64,000 bases of DNA from Bradyrhizobium sediminis (GTDB lineage: Bacteria > Pseudomonadota > Alphaproteobacteria > Rhizobiales > Xanthobacteraceae): the NCBI RefSeq assembly GCF_018736085.1, contig NZ_CP076134.1, forward strand, positions 5,466,501-5,530,500, written 5' to 3'. Of the stretch, positions 17,335 through 26,751 are shown in pieces. A model generated the notes under the pieces. The model ran no database searches and was not told the origin of the DNA. It worked only from the letters and a program-made list of their open reading frames with translations. Each line of letters begins with the position of its first letter. The first letter of the stretch is position 1. Both the position numbers and the translations under genes were made by a program.

Positions 17335-17415
17335 TCATTCCGGGATGGTGCGCCAGCACCAGACCCGGAATCTCGAGATTCCGGGTTCGATGCTTCGCAT
17401 CGCCCCGGAATGACG
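17335..17415. repeat. Intergenic palindromic repeat
   Basis: TCATTCCGGG at the left faces CCCCGGAATGA at the right, with an inner CCCGGAATCTCGAGATTCCG hairpin. It is a third, different type of GC-rich intergenic repeat in this window, placed between the cupin and SDR genes. Confidence 0.7.
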
Positions 17416-17423
17416 AGTTCGAC

Positions 17424-18266
17424 CTACCCCGCGCCCTGATCGAACGCCTTGCGCAGCGCGACATAGCCCTGCTGCTGCGCGGTCCAGTTGCGGCCGCCGG
17501 TGATGGCGCCGTCGACCACCAGATCATGCCCGTTGATGAAACTGGATTCGTCGCTGGCCAGAAACACCGCGGCGTGGGCGATGTCTTCCGGCAAGCCGGC
17601 GCGTGGAATCGGCTGCGCGGCCTTGTAGACCTCGCGCATCACGGCCGGCGTCTTCTCGGCGGCTTCTACCGGCAACCCGAGCGCCTTGCCGAAAATGCCG
17701 GTGGCGATCGCTCCCGGCGAGATCGAGTTGACGCGGATGCCGGATTCACCGAGCTCCATCGCCACGCATTTGGTGAGGTGAATGACGGCGGCCTTGGCCG
17801 CGCCATAGACCACCGACGAGGAGAAGCCGGCCAGCCTGCCGGCGATGCTGCCATTGTTGATGATGCTGCCGGAGCCCTGGCGGCGCATATGGGGGGCGGC
17901 GTGCTTCATGCCGAGCATTACGCTGCGCACCAGTGTCGCCATCGCGGCATCGAAGCGGTCGACCTCGAGGCCTTCGATGCCGCCGGTCTGCGCCGGGCCG
18001 CCGGCATTGTTGAACAGGCAATCGATCCGGCCGAACTTGTCGACCGCCTGCTCGATCAGCGCGCGCATCTGCGCCTCGACCGTGACGTCGGTCTGGCGGA
18101 AGACGCAGTTGACGCCGAGCCTCCTGGCCAGCGCCTCGCCTTCCGGCACGCGACGTCCGGCAATGACGATTCTGGCGCCTTCGGCGACGAAAATCTCCGC
18201 GGTGCTCAGTCCAATGCCGCTTGTCGCCCCGGTGATCACCGCGACCTTGCCGTCCAGCCGTCCCAT
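17424..18266 (-). CDS. Short-chain dehydrogenase/reductase
   Basis: This 280-residue NAD(P)-dependent SDR has the nucleotide motif TGATSGIG (residues 13-20), NNAG (around 90), the catalytic Ser in SSVVYGAAKAA (Tyr and Lys four apart, about 160-164), and the PG motif after the active site (SPGAIATG). It fits the classical SDR group that includes hydroxysteroid and cyclohexanol dehydrogenases; the true substrate is unknown. The start has GGGAGAACGAC upstream. It is transcribed toward the cupin gene, with a repeat between. Confidence 0.88.
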   Translation of the reverse strand: MGRLDGKVAVITGATSGIGLSTAEIFVAEGARIVIAGRRVPEGEALARRLGVNCVFRQTDVTVEAQMRALIEQAVDKFGRIDCLFNNAGGPAQTGGIEGLEVDRFDAAMATLVRSVMLGMKHAAPHMRRQGSGSIINNGSIAGRLAGFSSSVVYGAAKAAVIHLTKCVAMELGESGIRVNSISPGAIATGIFGKALGLPVEAAEKTPAVMREVYKAAQPIPRAGLPEDIAHAAVFLASDESSFINGHDLVVDGAITGGRNWTAQQQGYVALRKAFDQGAG

Positions 18267-18455
18267 GTCGTTCTCCCATTCCTCGTGATTTTGATTTCAA
18301 ATATATCTCCGGCCTCCCGGAACTACGCAAGCCACGGTTTGTTGCGAAACAGTTTCCTCGAACCGAGTGCGGTCGGCGCCGTTTCCGGCCGCTGATCGCG
18401 GATTTTCCTCTATGCTCGGCCTTATTTTGGATTCGCTCATCGGTTGATATGGCTT

Positions 18456-19418
18456 ATGGGGAAATTGATCGACGAGTTTCGGCTGGTCTGGCAAGGAATA
18501 TCCCAGCCATCGCCGCTACTTAATATCGGATTTGCAGCCTTCTGCCTCGCGCTGTCGACCGCTGCACGGTGGGGTCTTGCACTGATTCGACCGGACGTAT
18601 TCTTCATCCCGTATTTTCCGGCCGTATTCTTTGCCACCGCCTTCGGCGGCTACCGGATCGGCATTGCAACCGCACTGGCCGGAGGGATACTCGGCCTGAC
18701 CGTCAACTTCAGCGACGCGATGGCCGATACAGCCAGAGTAATACTGCTGCTGATTTATTGGACGGTGTGCGGACTGACGATCTGGGGGGTGGCGCACTAT
18801 CGATCGATCGCCTTGCGGCAACGAGACATCTCACGGCGGCTGATCCGGGAGGAGGAATACCGCAAGCTGATCGTCGACGAACTCCAGCACCGGCTGAAGA
18901 ACAAGCTGTCGACCATTCATGCGGTTCTGCATCAGGTGCTGCACGATCAGCCGCAGATTTGGGCCCGCATCGATCCCAGGATACGAGCGCTGTCCCGGAC
19001 GGACGACCTGATTGCCAGGGTCGACGGCTTTGGCTGCGATATCAAGGATCTCCTGGTCTCCGAACTCGGTCCTTACGGGCATGTCCGGTTCAACCTGAAC
19101 GGAGATCCGCTGTTTCTCCCCGGCAAGCTGGCGGTGAGCCTGGCGCTGATATTCCACGAACTGGCCACCAATGCCGGGAAATACGGCGCGTTTGCCTCTC
19201 CGCGAGGGTTTTTGCAGGTGTCATGGACGGTCACCGACGATCGCCTCGGCATTACCTGGGACGAGACCGAAGGTCCTCCGGTCGGAAGCATCGGGGAAGC
19301 AGGCTTCGGCACCAAGCTGTTGAAATCGGCGCTCCTGCCCTTCGACGGCAAGACCGAAATCAGCTTCTTGAAGACCGGGGTTCACTGCACCCTGCAGTGT
19401 CGCATACCCGCGAGCTAG
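18456..19418 (+). CDS. HWE/HisKA_2-type sensor histidine kinase with membrane domain
   Basis: This 320-residue kinase has four hydrophobic segments (about residues 22-125; resembles the KdpD/DUF4118 membrane module). The phospho-acceptor region is DELQHRLKNKLSTIHAVL, with His near residue 144. An ATPase domain follows, with HELATNAGKYGAF and GFGTKLL. This H-box belongs to the HWE/HisKA_2 class, often tied to light or general stress signalling in alphaproteobacteria. No response regulator lies next to it. I chose the ATG at 18456; an in-frame TTG at 18444 is possible. Confidence 0.85.
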   Translation: MGKLIDEFRLVWQGISQPSPLLNIGFAAFCLALSTAARWGLALIRPDVFFIPYFPAVFFATAFGGYRIGIATALAGGILGLTVNFSDAMADTARVILLLIYWTVCGLTIWGVAHYRSIALRQRDISRRLIREEEYRKLIVDELQHRLKNKLSTIHAVLHQVLHDQPQIWARIDPRIRALSRTDDLIARVDGFGCDIKDLLVSELGPYGHVRFNLNGDPLFLPGKLAVSLALIFHELATNAGKYGAFASPRGFLQVSWTVTDDRLGITWDETEGPPVGSIGEAGFGTKLLKSALLPFDGKTEISFLKTGVHCTLQCRIPAS

Positions 19419-19602
19419 CAGGCCGCCTTCGGCCCATCGAGGACGAAAGTCGCCGAAGGCCCGGCATTCCAAAATCGCGTTAGAGCTCTGTTAATGACGA
19501 TTAGGGTGAGGCTAATTCAAAGCGCACACTTTGTTCGACTGACGCCCTCTTTCTCGGTTCCATTTAACCAAAACTACAAGGGACTCCGCCACAGTCGGCC
19601 GC

Positions 19603-21387
19603 ATGCCAAGCCGCACCCAACACAACCTGCAGAGAGCCCTGTCCGAACGCGGTAACGAACTTGCTGCAGATGCCGAGCTGAGCATTCTGAGGGATGTCTT
19701 CCGAATGCTCCCGACCGGCGTGACGGTTCAGGACGAGCAAGGCCACTTCCTGCTGGTGAATGACGCCGCCGCGGCCCAACTCAGGATGGCTGGCGTCGAA
19801 CCGGCGGCGCCGGCTTCGAGGGAACTGGACCACCGTCGCAAGACCGGCATCGAAGTGCTGCGCACCGGCCGCCCCGCGATTGCGGAAGAATGCGTCGACA
19901 ACGGCCATGCCAAGCAGGTCTATCTCACCACCCATCGACCGGTTCGCATCGCCGACCGCAACCTGCTGCTGTCGAGCTCCGCCGACATCAGCGAGCAGAA
20001 GGCCGTCGAGGATCACTTGTTCCGGTCGGCCTATTATGACGAACTGACCGATCTGCCGACGCGGCGCGTGATCGAGCATCGCGTCAACGCGCTCTTGAAG
20101 CGCGACGAGCCGCACGGCCGCTTCGCGCTGGCGTTCCTCGACATCGATAATTTCAAGCATATCAACGACTATTACGGCCACGCGATCGGCGATGCGCTTC
20201 TGGTCGAGATCGCCAGGCGGCTTGGGCTGGACTTGCGCGAATCCGACATGCTGTCGCGGATCAGCGGCGATGAATTCCTGCTGCTGCTCGATCCGATCCA
20301 GAGCGAGCACGAAGTGTCGGAGTACATTCGCTTCCTGCTGGAGCGCCTGAGGGCGCCGTTTTTCATCGACGGCTCGGAAATTTTCGCATCGACCTCGATC
20401 GGGGTCAGCCTCTATCCCGAGCACGGCCGCAGTTACGATTTGCTGCGCCAGAACGCCGACATCGCGATGTATCGCGTCAAGAACGAGGGCAAGGGCTCCG
20501 CCGCCTTCTTCGACGCCAGCATGGAGCGCGAGGCGCAGGCGCGCATGAAAGTCGAGCAATCGCTGCGGCTGGCGATCCTGGAGAAACGCTTTTGCTGCGC
20601 CTTCCAGGCCAAGGTCGACATCCGCACCCAGGATATCAAGGGCATCGAGGCGCTGGTGCGCCTGCGCGACGATACGGGCGTCATTCAGGCTCCCGACACC
20701 TTCATCAATCTTGCCGTGGAACTCGGATTGATCGACGAGCTCACGCACCTGGTGCTGGCCGAGATCGTCAAATCGATCGATCTCATCAACGAGACCTTCG
20801 GCCCCGGCGCCACCATCAGCATCAATGTCGCGGCCAAGCAGGCCGGCAATCCGGAATTCATGCGACCGTTTGCGACCGCCATCGAGGCGACGGGATATCC
20901 CGAACGTTTCATGATCGAGGTCACGGAAGACGCCTTCGTCACCAAAACCCATTTCCAGGATCAGATCCTGCCGATCTTCCGGAAGATCGGGGTCCGGATA
21001 TCGATCGACGACTTCGGCATCGGCTATTCGTCGCTGTCGGCGCTGGCCGACATCACCGCCGACGAGATCAAGATCGACCGCTCCTTCATCACCGACATCC
21101 ACAAGCGCCCGCGCAGCCAGGGCATCTTGCGGGCGATCGAGTCGCTGAGCGAGGCGCTGGGCATGACCGTTATAGCCGAGGGCATCGAAACCTTCGAGGA
21201 ACTCGCCTATCTGCAGGCCGCCACCAAGATCCGCTATGCCCAGGGCTATTACTTTTCCAGGCCGATCTTTCTGGAGGAACTCAAGCCGGCGATTCCGCTC
21301 GCCAGCGCAGCGCGCGCCAGCCCGGCGAGCCGTCCGCCGCAGGAAAACCGCCCGGTCTATGCGCGCGGCGAGCGCTATCGGCGTTGA
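19603..21387 (+). CDS. PAS-GGDEF-EAL cyclic-di-GMP turnover protein
   Basis: This 594-residue soluble protein has a PAS domain (about 30-130), GGDEF (145-305) and EAL (320-570). The GGDEF signature is SGDEF, a variant first position that may lower cyclase activity. The EAL domain keeps the expected catalytic set: EALVR, the Asn in INVAAKQ, the Glu in EVTED, the Asp pair in DDFGIGYSS, the Lys in IKIDRSF, and AEGIE. So net phosphodiesterase activity is plausible. It follows the HWE kinase by 185 bases on the same strand; a functional link is unproven. Confidence 0.9.
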   Translation: MPSRTQHNLQRALSERGNELAADAELSILRDVFRMLPTGVTVQDEQGHFLLVNDAAAAQLRMAGVEPAAPASRELDHRRKTGIEVLRTGRPAIAEECVDNGHAKQVYLTTHRPVRIADRNLLLSSSADISEQKAVEDHLFRSAYYDELTDLPTRRVIEHRVNALLKRDEPHGRFALAFLDIDNFKHINDYYGHAIGDALLVEIARRLGLDLRESDMLSRISGDEFLLLLDPIQSEHEVSEYIRFLLERLRAPFFIDGSEIFASTSIGVSLYPEHGRSYDLLRQNADIAMYRVKNEGKGSAAFFDASMEREAQARMKVEQSLRLAILEKRFCCAFQAKVDIRTQDIKGIEALVRLRDDTGVIQAPDTFINLAVELGLIDELTHLVLAEIVKSIDLINETFGPGATISINVAAKQAGNPEFMRPFATAIEATGYPERFMIEVTEDAFVTKTHFQDQILPIFRKIGVRISIDDFGIGYSSLSALADITADEIKIDRSFITDIHKRPRSQGILRAIESLSEALGMTVIAEGIETFEELAYLQAATKIRYAQGYYFSRPIFLEELKPAIPLASAARASPASRPPQENRPVYARGERYRR

Positions 21388-21662
21388 TGGCGATCGCGGA
21401 ATCGTGGTCGGCGTCATTGCCGCCGGCCGATCAGCGAAATGAACGAGTGCCGGCGCCCGGGAACGTCTTCGTATTTGCATCCGGCGAGGCGGCTTCGGGA
21501 TCCAGATTCCGCTATGCGAAATCGCAGGTCATTTGCTAGATATATCAAGCAAATGAACCTCGCAGTTCAGTTCCAATAATGAGATAAATCAGACGCGGCA
21601 CAGATCGCCCGGCCAATCGTCGCTATCTCCATCCGGCATCCATCGAGGACTTTTCTCGCGCC

Positions 21663-23108
21663 ATGTCCGATCGCCACTCCATCGTCAGCGACCCCGAAGT
21701 CATTCGTGTGCGCGCCATGGAAACGCTGTTTGAGCGGCTCGAGAGTCTTTGTGAAGGCGCCATTGCGATCGATCGCGCGGGGCGCGTCGTCTACGTCAAC
21801 GAAAAATATCTTGCCTCGCTCGGCCTCGATCACGCGTCGGAAGCCATCGGCCGCCCGATCGAGGAAGTCATCCCCAACAGCCTGATGCGCCGGGTAGCGG
21901 AGACCGGCGAGCCGATCCTGCTGGACATCATGGAGCTCGGCGGCGAGCAGCTCGTCGTCACGCGGATGCCGATCGAGGATGAGAACAAGAATGTGATCGG
22001 CGCGATCGGCTTTGTGCTTTACGATCGCCTCGACGGCCTCAAGCCGCTGATTGCGCGGATGGCTCAGCTCGAAAGCGACTTGCGCGTGGCGAAACGACAA
22101 TTGTCGCAGCCGCGCACCGCGCGGTTTACCATCGGCGACTACGTCGGCGGGACCGAAGGGATTGCGCGGGCCAAGGAACTCGCCGGCCGGGCAGCGCGGC
22201 AAAGCGTGACGGTGCTGCTGACCGGCGAAACCGGCACCGGCAAGGAACTGCTGGCCCAGGCCATCCACAACGCGTCCGCGCGCGCCGACAAGCCTTTCGT
22301 CAGCGTCAATGTCGCCGCCATTCCCGATACGCTGATCGAGTCCGAATTCTTCGGCGCAGCGCCGGGCGCCTACACCGGCGCCGATCGCAAGGGCCGCGAT
22401 GGCAAGTTCCGGATCGCCGACGGAGGGACCTTGTTTCTCGATGAAATCGGCGAAATGCCGCTGCAGTTGCAGGTCAAGCTGCTGCGCGTGTTGCAGGAGC
22501 GCGAAATCGAGCCGCTCGGATCGGAAAAGGTCTCGAAAGTCGATATCCGCGTTATCGCCGCCACCAACATCGATCTGCAGAAGCGCGTGAACGAAGGTGC
22601 GTTCCGGGCCGATCTGTACTATCGGCTCAACGTGCTTTCGATCGCGTTGCCGCCGTTGCGCGACTGCATCGGCGATCTTCCCGAGATTTGCGCCCGGCTG
22701 CTCGACGACATCATCCTCTCCGGCAACTATCTCAGCGCACGGATCACGCCCTCGGGTCTCGCCGCGCTTGCCCGTTACGATTGGCCCGGCAACGTCAGAG
22801 AGCTGCGCAACATCCTGGAGCGCGCCCTGATCCTCAGCGATTCAGGCCGTCTGACCGGCAATGATTTCGCGCGCATTTTGCCCTTCGGGGCCGAAGTCAA
22901 GGCCATGGCGGCAACAAGGCCGGAGGCAGGCGTCGTCCCGTATTCGCAGGCCGAAGCGAGGTTCGAGAAACAGACACTCGAGCATGCACTTCAGGCGACC
23001 AATGGGCAGATTTCCGAAGCGGCCAAGATGCTCCGCATCTCCCGCGCAACGTTTTACAAGAAGCTCGCCAAGCTCGGGCTCACGCCATCAGGTTCGCCAC
23101 CCGTCTGA
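21663..23108 (+). CDS. Sigma-54-dependent transcriptional activator with PAS domain
   Basis: This 481-residue enhancer-binding protein has an N-terminal PAS sensor (about 20-125), a sigma-54 AAA+ domain (160-395) and a C-terminal Fis-type helix-turn-helix (445-477, ISEAAKMLRISRATFYKKL). Motifs are Walker A GETGTGKE, the sigma-54 contact loop GAYTGA (Tyr for the usual Phe), Walker B LFLDEIGEMP, and the arginine finger region. PAS-containing activators of this layout respond to small metabolites. The next gene downstream has a near-perfect -24/-12 promoter and candidate upstream sites, so this protein very probably activates it. Confidence 0.92.
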   Translation: MSDRHSIVSDPEVIRVRAMETLFERLESLCEGAIAIDRAGRVVYVNEKYLASLGLDHASEAIGRPIEEVIPNSLMRRVAETGEPILLDIMELGGEQLVVTRMPIEDENKNVIGAIGFVLYDRLDGLKPLIARMAQLESDLRVAKRQLSQPRTARFTIGDYVGGTEGIARAKELAGRAARQSVTVLLTGETGTGKELLAQAIHNASARADKPFVSVNVAAIPDTLIESEFFGAAPGAYTGADRKGRDGKFRIADGGTLFLDEIGEMPLQLQVKLLRVLQEREIEPLGSEKVSKVDIRVIAATNIDLQKRVNEGAFRADLYYRLNVLSIALPPLRDCIGDLPEICARLLDDIILSGNYLSARITPSGLAALARYDWPGNVRELRNILERALILSDSGRLTGNDFARILPFGAEVKAMAATRPEAGVVPYSQAEARFEKQTLEHALQATNGQISEAAKMLRISRATFYKKLAKLGLTPSGSPPV

Positions 23109-23111
23109 TTT

Positions 23112-23141
23112 TTGAGACTCGAAGCGTCTCAAGTCTCAGAC
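23112..23141 (+). promoter_or_regulatory. Candidate enhancer sites (UAS) for the sigma-54 activator
   Basis: TTGAGAC (23112-23118) and GTCTCAA (23126-23132) form a perfect 7-bp inverted repeat with a 7-base spacer. GTCTCAGAC (23133-23141), a third related half-site, follows at once. The group sits about 90-120 bases upstream of the -24 element, the usual distance for enhancer-binding proteins. The inverted repeat directly follows the activator stop codon, so a terminator role is the alternative; there is no T-run. Confidence 0.55.
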
Positions 23142-23228
23142 AGTTGACGCCGGCTGCTTCCGGCTCGACATCGCCGGCAGCCGCCTGAACTGCCGGTTTT
23201 TCAGTCGTTTTGATATATCGCAATGCAT

Positions 23229-23245
23229 CTGGCGCGGACCTTGCT
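23229..23245 (+). promoter_or_regulatory. Sigma-54 (-24/-12) promoter of the CoA-transferase gene
   Basis: CTGGCGCGGACCTTGCT matches the consensus YTGGCACGRNNNTTGCW at 16 of 17 positions, including the invariant GG (23231-23232) and GC (23243-23244). Transcription should start near 23256, which rules out earlier in-frame start codons of the next gene and supports the TTG start at 23303. Confidence 0.85.
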
Positions 23246-23302
23246 CTGTTTCTTCGACGACGCATGCCAAATGCGCGCGATCTTAGCAGGGAGGGAACGT
23301 CG

Positions 23303-25357
23303 TTGAGCCAGCATCCAGCCCTGCCCTATCTGCGCAACTCGGAGAAGGGCAAGATCGTTACCGCAGCCGAAGCCGTGCGGCTGATCCGCGACGGCGACAC
23401 CGTCGCCACCGGCGGCTTCGTCGGCATCGGGTTCGCCGAGGAAATCGCGCTGGCGCTGGAGCAGCTCTATCTCGCCAGCGAAGGCGACGCCCCCTACACC
23501 CAGGGCAAGCCGCACAATCTGACGCTGATCTATGCCGCGGGACAAGGCGACGGCAAGGATCGTGGCCTCAATCATTTCGCGCATGAGGGGCTGGTCAAGC
23601 GTGTGATCGGCGGCCACTGGGGCCTTGCGCCGAAATTGCAGGCGCTCGCGATATCCAATCAGATCGAGGCCTACAATCTGCCGCAGGGCGTCATTACCCA
23701 CATGTTTCGCGACATCGCGGCACGCCGCCCCGGCCATATCTCGCGCGTCGGCATGGGCACTTTCGTCGACCCGCGCAACGGCGGCGGCAAGCTCAACGCC
23801 CGCACCACCGAAGACATGGTCGAGCTGGTCACCCTCGGCGGCCAGGAATGTTTGTTTTACAAGACCTTTCCGATCGACGTCGGCATCATCCGCGCCACCA
23901 CGGGCGATCCCGACGGCAACCTCACCATGGAAAAGGAAGCACTGACGCTGGAGGCGCTGGCAATCGCCATGGCGGCGCATAATTCCGGCGGCATCGTGAT
24001 CGCGCAGGTCGAACGGGTGGCCGAAAGCGGCAGCCTCAATCCGCGCCAGGTCAAAATCCCCGGCATCCTGGTCGACTGCGTCGTGGTGGCGAAGCCGGAA
24101 AATCACTGGCAGACCTTCGGCACGCAGTACAATCCCGCGTTCAGCAGCGAGATCCGGGTACGCGCCGGCTCGCTGCCGCCGATGCCGATGAGCGAACGCA
24201 AGATCATCGCGCGCCGCGCCGCCTTCGAACTGAAGCCCAACAGCGTCGTCAATCTCGGCATCGGCATGCCCGACGGCATCGCGGCGGTCGCCAACGAAGA
24301 GGGGATCATCGACCTCATCACCATGACCGCGGAACCCGGGGTGATCGGCGGCATCCCCGCGAGCGGGATCGATTTCGGCGCGGCGATCAACACCCAGGCG
24401 GTGATCGATCAGCCTTATCAGTTTGACTTTTACGACGGCGGCGGCCTCGACGCGGCATTTCTCGGCCTCGCCCAGGTCGATCGCGCCGGCAACCTCAACG
24501 TCAGCAAATTCGGCCCCAAGCTTGCCGGCGCCGGCGGCTTCATCAATATCAGCCAGAACGCCAAGAAGGTGATATTCGTCGGCACCTTCGGCGCCGGCCG
24601 CCTGCGCATTGCCTTGTCCGACGGCAAGCTCGCCATCCTGGAGGAGGCGAAAGCGCGCAAGTTCGTCGAAGCCGTCGAGCAAGTGACGTTCAGTGGGGCT
24701 TATGCGACCAAGCGCGGGCAGAGCGTGCTCTACGTCACCGAACGCTGCGTCTTCACACTGACGCCCGACGGGCTCGAACTCGTCGAAGTCGCGCCCGGCA
24801 TCGATATCGGACGCGATATCCTGGCGCTGATGGATTTCAAGCCGGCGATACCCCGCGATCCCGTTGCCATGGACCCGCGAATCTTCCGCGAGGGGCCGAT
24901 GGATCTGCGCAAGGACATGCTTGCGATTCCGCTCGATCAGCGCTTCACGCTCGATGAGCAGCAGAACTTGTTCTTCGTCAATCTGGAGCGCTTCGCACTG
25001 CGCAGCCGCGCCGATATCGATGCGATCGCCGGAGCCGTGGAAATGAAGCTCGGCGGGCTCGGCCGGCGGGTCTACGCGATCGTCAACTACGACAACTTCT
25101 CGATCGTGCCCGAGCTGCTCGACGAATATTCGGCCATGGTGCGCAGCCTCGCCGACCGCTTCTACTCGGGCGTCTCCCGCTATACCACCTCGGGCTTCCT
25201 GCGCATCAAGCTCGGCGAAGCGCTGGAGAAACGCGGCGTCGCCGCGCATATTTTCGAAAGCGCGGAGGAAGCGCAGTCGGATTGGCGGAATGTCGCCGGC
25301 ATCGCCGACTCGCGCCCCGATCCCGACCGGCGTGTGACGCTTGGAAGAACCGCATGA
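23303..25357 (+). CDS. Acyl-CoA:acetate/3-ketoacid CoA-transferase (fused alpha-beta)
   Basis: This 684-residue enzyme is a single-chain family I CoA-transferase of YdiF/acetoacetate:CoA type that moves CoA between short-chain or keto acids and acyl-CoA donors. The first half (about 20-300) contains [14 protein letters not shown]; the second half (about 320-530) contains [12 protein letters not shown] and the probable active-site Glu in [11 protein letters not shown]-terminal extension of about 150 residues follows. The TTG start at 23303 is preceded by GGGAGGGAA and lies downstream of the sigma-54 transcription start; the ATG at 23264 is only about 8 bases into the transcript and has no ribosome site. 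The gene is probably activated by the upstream enhancer-binding protein, with the HAAT transporter following. Confidence 0.9.
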   Translation: MSQHPALPYLRNSEKGKIVTAAEAVRLIRDGDTVATGGFVGIGFAEEIALALEQLYLASEGDAPYTQGKPHNLTLIYAAGQGDGKDRGLNHFAHEGLVKRVIGGHWGLAPKLQALAISNQIEAYNLPQGVITHMFRDIAARRPGHISRVGMGTFVDPRNGGGKLNARTTEDMVELVTLGGQECLFYKTFPIDVGIIRATTGDPDGNLTMEKEALTLEALAIAMAAHNSGGIVIAQVERVAESGSLNPRQVKIPGILVDCVVVAKPENHWQTFGTQYNPAFSSEIRVRAGSLPPMPMSERKIIARRAAFELKPNSVVNLGIGMPDGIAAVANEEGIIDLITMTAEPGVIGGIPASGIDFGAAINTQAVIDQPYQFDFYDGGGLDAAFLGLAQVDRAGNLNVSKFGPKLAGAGGFINISQNAKKVIFVGTFGAGRLRIALSDGKLAILEEAKARKFVEAVEQVTFSGAYATKRGQSVLYVTERCVFTLTPDGLELVEVAPGIDIGRDILALMDFKPAIPRDPVAMDPRIFREGPMDLRKDMLAIPLDQRFTLDEQQNLFFVNLERFALRSRADIDAIAGAVEMKLGGLGRRVYAIVNYDNFSIVPELLDEYSAMVRSLADRFYSGVSRYTTSGFLRIKLGEALEKRGVAAHIFESAEEAQSDWRNVAGIADSRPDPDRRVTLGRTA

Positions 25358-25393
25358 ACGCTCAATGATATTTTTTCGAAACCGCGCGCAGCC

Positions 25394-25416
25394 GGAACAT
25401 CGAATTGCAATGTTCC
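25394..25416. promoter_or_regulatory. Inverted repeat upstream of the HAAT transporter operon
   Basis: GGAACAT (25394-25400) and ATGTTCC (25410-25416) form a perfect 7-bp inverted repeat with a 9-base A/T-rich spacer. It is 55 bases upstream of the substrate-binding protein start, a suitable place for an operator. The regulator is unknown. Confidence 0.5.
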
Positions 25417-25470
25417 TCCCGCTGTGCGAATCGCTGTGATAACGTCAATTCTGCAACAGGAGGAACTGCC

Positions 25471-26655
25471 GTGCGCTTACCACTCATTCTCGCAACCGCC
25501 ACACTCGGCCTGATCGGAAGCGCCGCCGCCCAGGCGGACGATCTCAAGATCGGCCTGATCTACGGAAAGACCGGGCCGCTGGAAGCCTACGCCAAGCAGA
25601 CCGAAACCGGCCTGCGCATGGGACTGGAGTATGCCACCAAGGGCACCATGACGGTCGACGGCCGCAAGATCGTCGTCATCACCAAGGATGACCAGAGCAA
25701 GCCGGATCTCTCCAAGGCGGCGCTCGCGGAAGCCTATCAGGACGACAAGGTCGATATCGCGATCGGCACGACGTCGTCAGCGGCGGCGCTGGCCGACCTG
25801 CCGGTGGCCGAGGAAAACAAGAAGATCCTGATCGTCGAGCCCGCGGTCGCGGATCAAATTACCGGCGAGAAGTGGAATCGCTATATCTTCCGCACCGGGC
25901 GCAATTCCTCGCAGGACGCGATCTCCAACGCGGTGGCGATCGGCAAGCCCGGCGTCAGCATCGCCACGCTGGCGCAGGACTATGCCTTCGGCCGTGACGG
26001 CGTCGCCGCCTTCAAGGAGGCGCTGGCAAAGACCGGTGCGACGCTCGTCGCCGAGGAATATGCACCGACCACCACGACCGATTTCACCGCGGTGGGCCAG
26101 CGCCTGTTCGACGCGCTGAAGGACAAGCCGGGCCGCAAGATCATATGGATAATCTGGGCCGGCGCCGGCAATCCGCCGGCGAAGCTCCAGGACATGGATC
26201 CGAAGCGCTACGGCATCGAGCTCTCGACCGGCGGCAACATCCTGCCGGCGCTCGCAGGCTATAAGATCATGCCCGGCATGGAAGGCGCGACCTACTACTA
26301 TTACGACATTCCGAAGAATCCGGTGAACGACTGGCTCGTCGCCGAACACCAGAAGCGCTTCAACGCACCGCCGGATTTCTTCACCGCGGGCGGATTTGCC
26401 GCGGCGATGGCCGCGGTCACCGCCGTGACCAAGGCGAAATCCACCGACACCGAAAAGCTGATCGCGGCGATGGAAGGCATGGAGTTCGACACGCCCAAGG
26501 GCAAGATGATGTTCCGCAAGGAGGACCATCAGGCGCTGCAGAGCATGTATCACTTCAAGGTCAAGGTCGATCCGAACGTCGCCTGGGCCGTGCTGGAGCC
26601 GGTGCGCGAACTCAAGATCGGGGACATGAACGTTCCGATCCGCAACAAGCGGTAA
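25471..26655 (+). CDS. HAAT-family ABC transporter substrate-binding protein (LivK-type)
   Basis: This 394-residue periplasmic binding protein of the branched-chain amino acid type has a signal peptide (residues 1-23, ending AAAQA) and the type I fold opening DLKIGLIYGKTGPLEAYAKQ. It delivers ligand to the four downstream membrane and ATPase proteins. Its setting behind a CoA-transferase suggests a carboxylic acid or aromatic acid rather than leucine, but this is inference. The start is GTG at 25471 with AGGAGG at ideal spacing. Confidence 0.9.
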   Translation: MRLPLILATATLGLIGSAAAQADDLKIGLIYGKTGPLEAYAKQTETGLRMGLEYATKGTMTVDGRKIVVITKDDQSKPDLSKAALAEAYQDDKVDIAIGTTSSAAALADLPVAEENKKILIVEPAVADQITGEKWNRYIFRTGRNSSQDAISNAVAIGKPGVSIATLAQDYAFGRDGVAAFKEALAKTGATLVAEEYAPTTTTDFTAVGQRLFDALKDKPGRKIIWIIWAGAGNPPAKLQDMDPKRYGIELSTGGNILPALAGYKIMPGMEGATYYYYDIPKNPVNDWLVAEHQKRFNAPPDFFTAGGFAAAMAAVTAVTKAKSTDTEKLIAAMEGMEFDTPKGKMMFRKEDHQALQSMYHFKVKVDPNVAWAVLEPVRELKIGDMNVPIRNKR

Positions 26656-26751
26656 CCATCGTTCCGCGATTGGCCTCTCCCCGCATGTGGGGGAGAGGCC
26701 AAGACTACTGCATCAAGACCCCTGCATCACGTGTCTACCCACGAGTTTTCG

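Noticed and set aside
19564..21480. 638-codon minus-strand ORF opposite the GGDEF-EAL gene
   Set aside because: Shadow ORF; the plus strand has unmistakable GGDEF and EAL motifs.
23112..23132. Rho-independent terminator after the sigma-54 activator gene
   Set aside because: The inverted repeat could form a hairpin but has no T-run, and a third half-site and the downstream -24/-12 promoter favour an enhancer-site reading. Not excluded.
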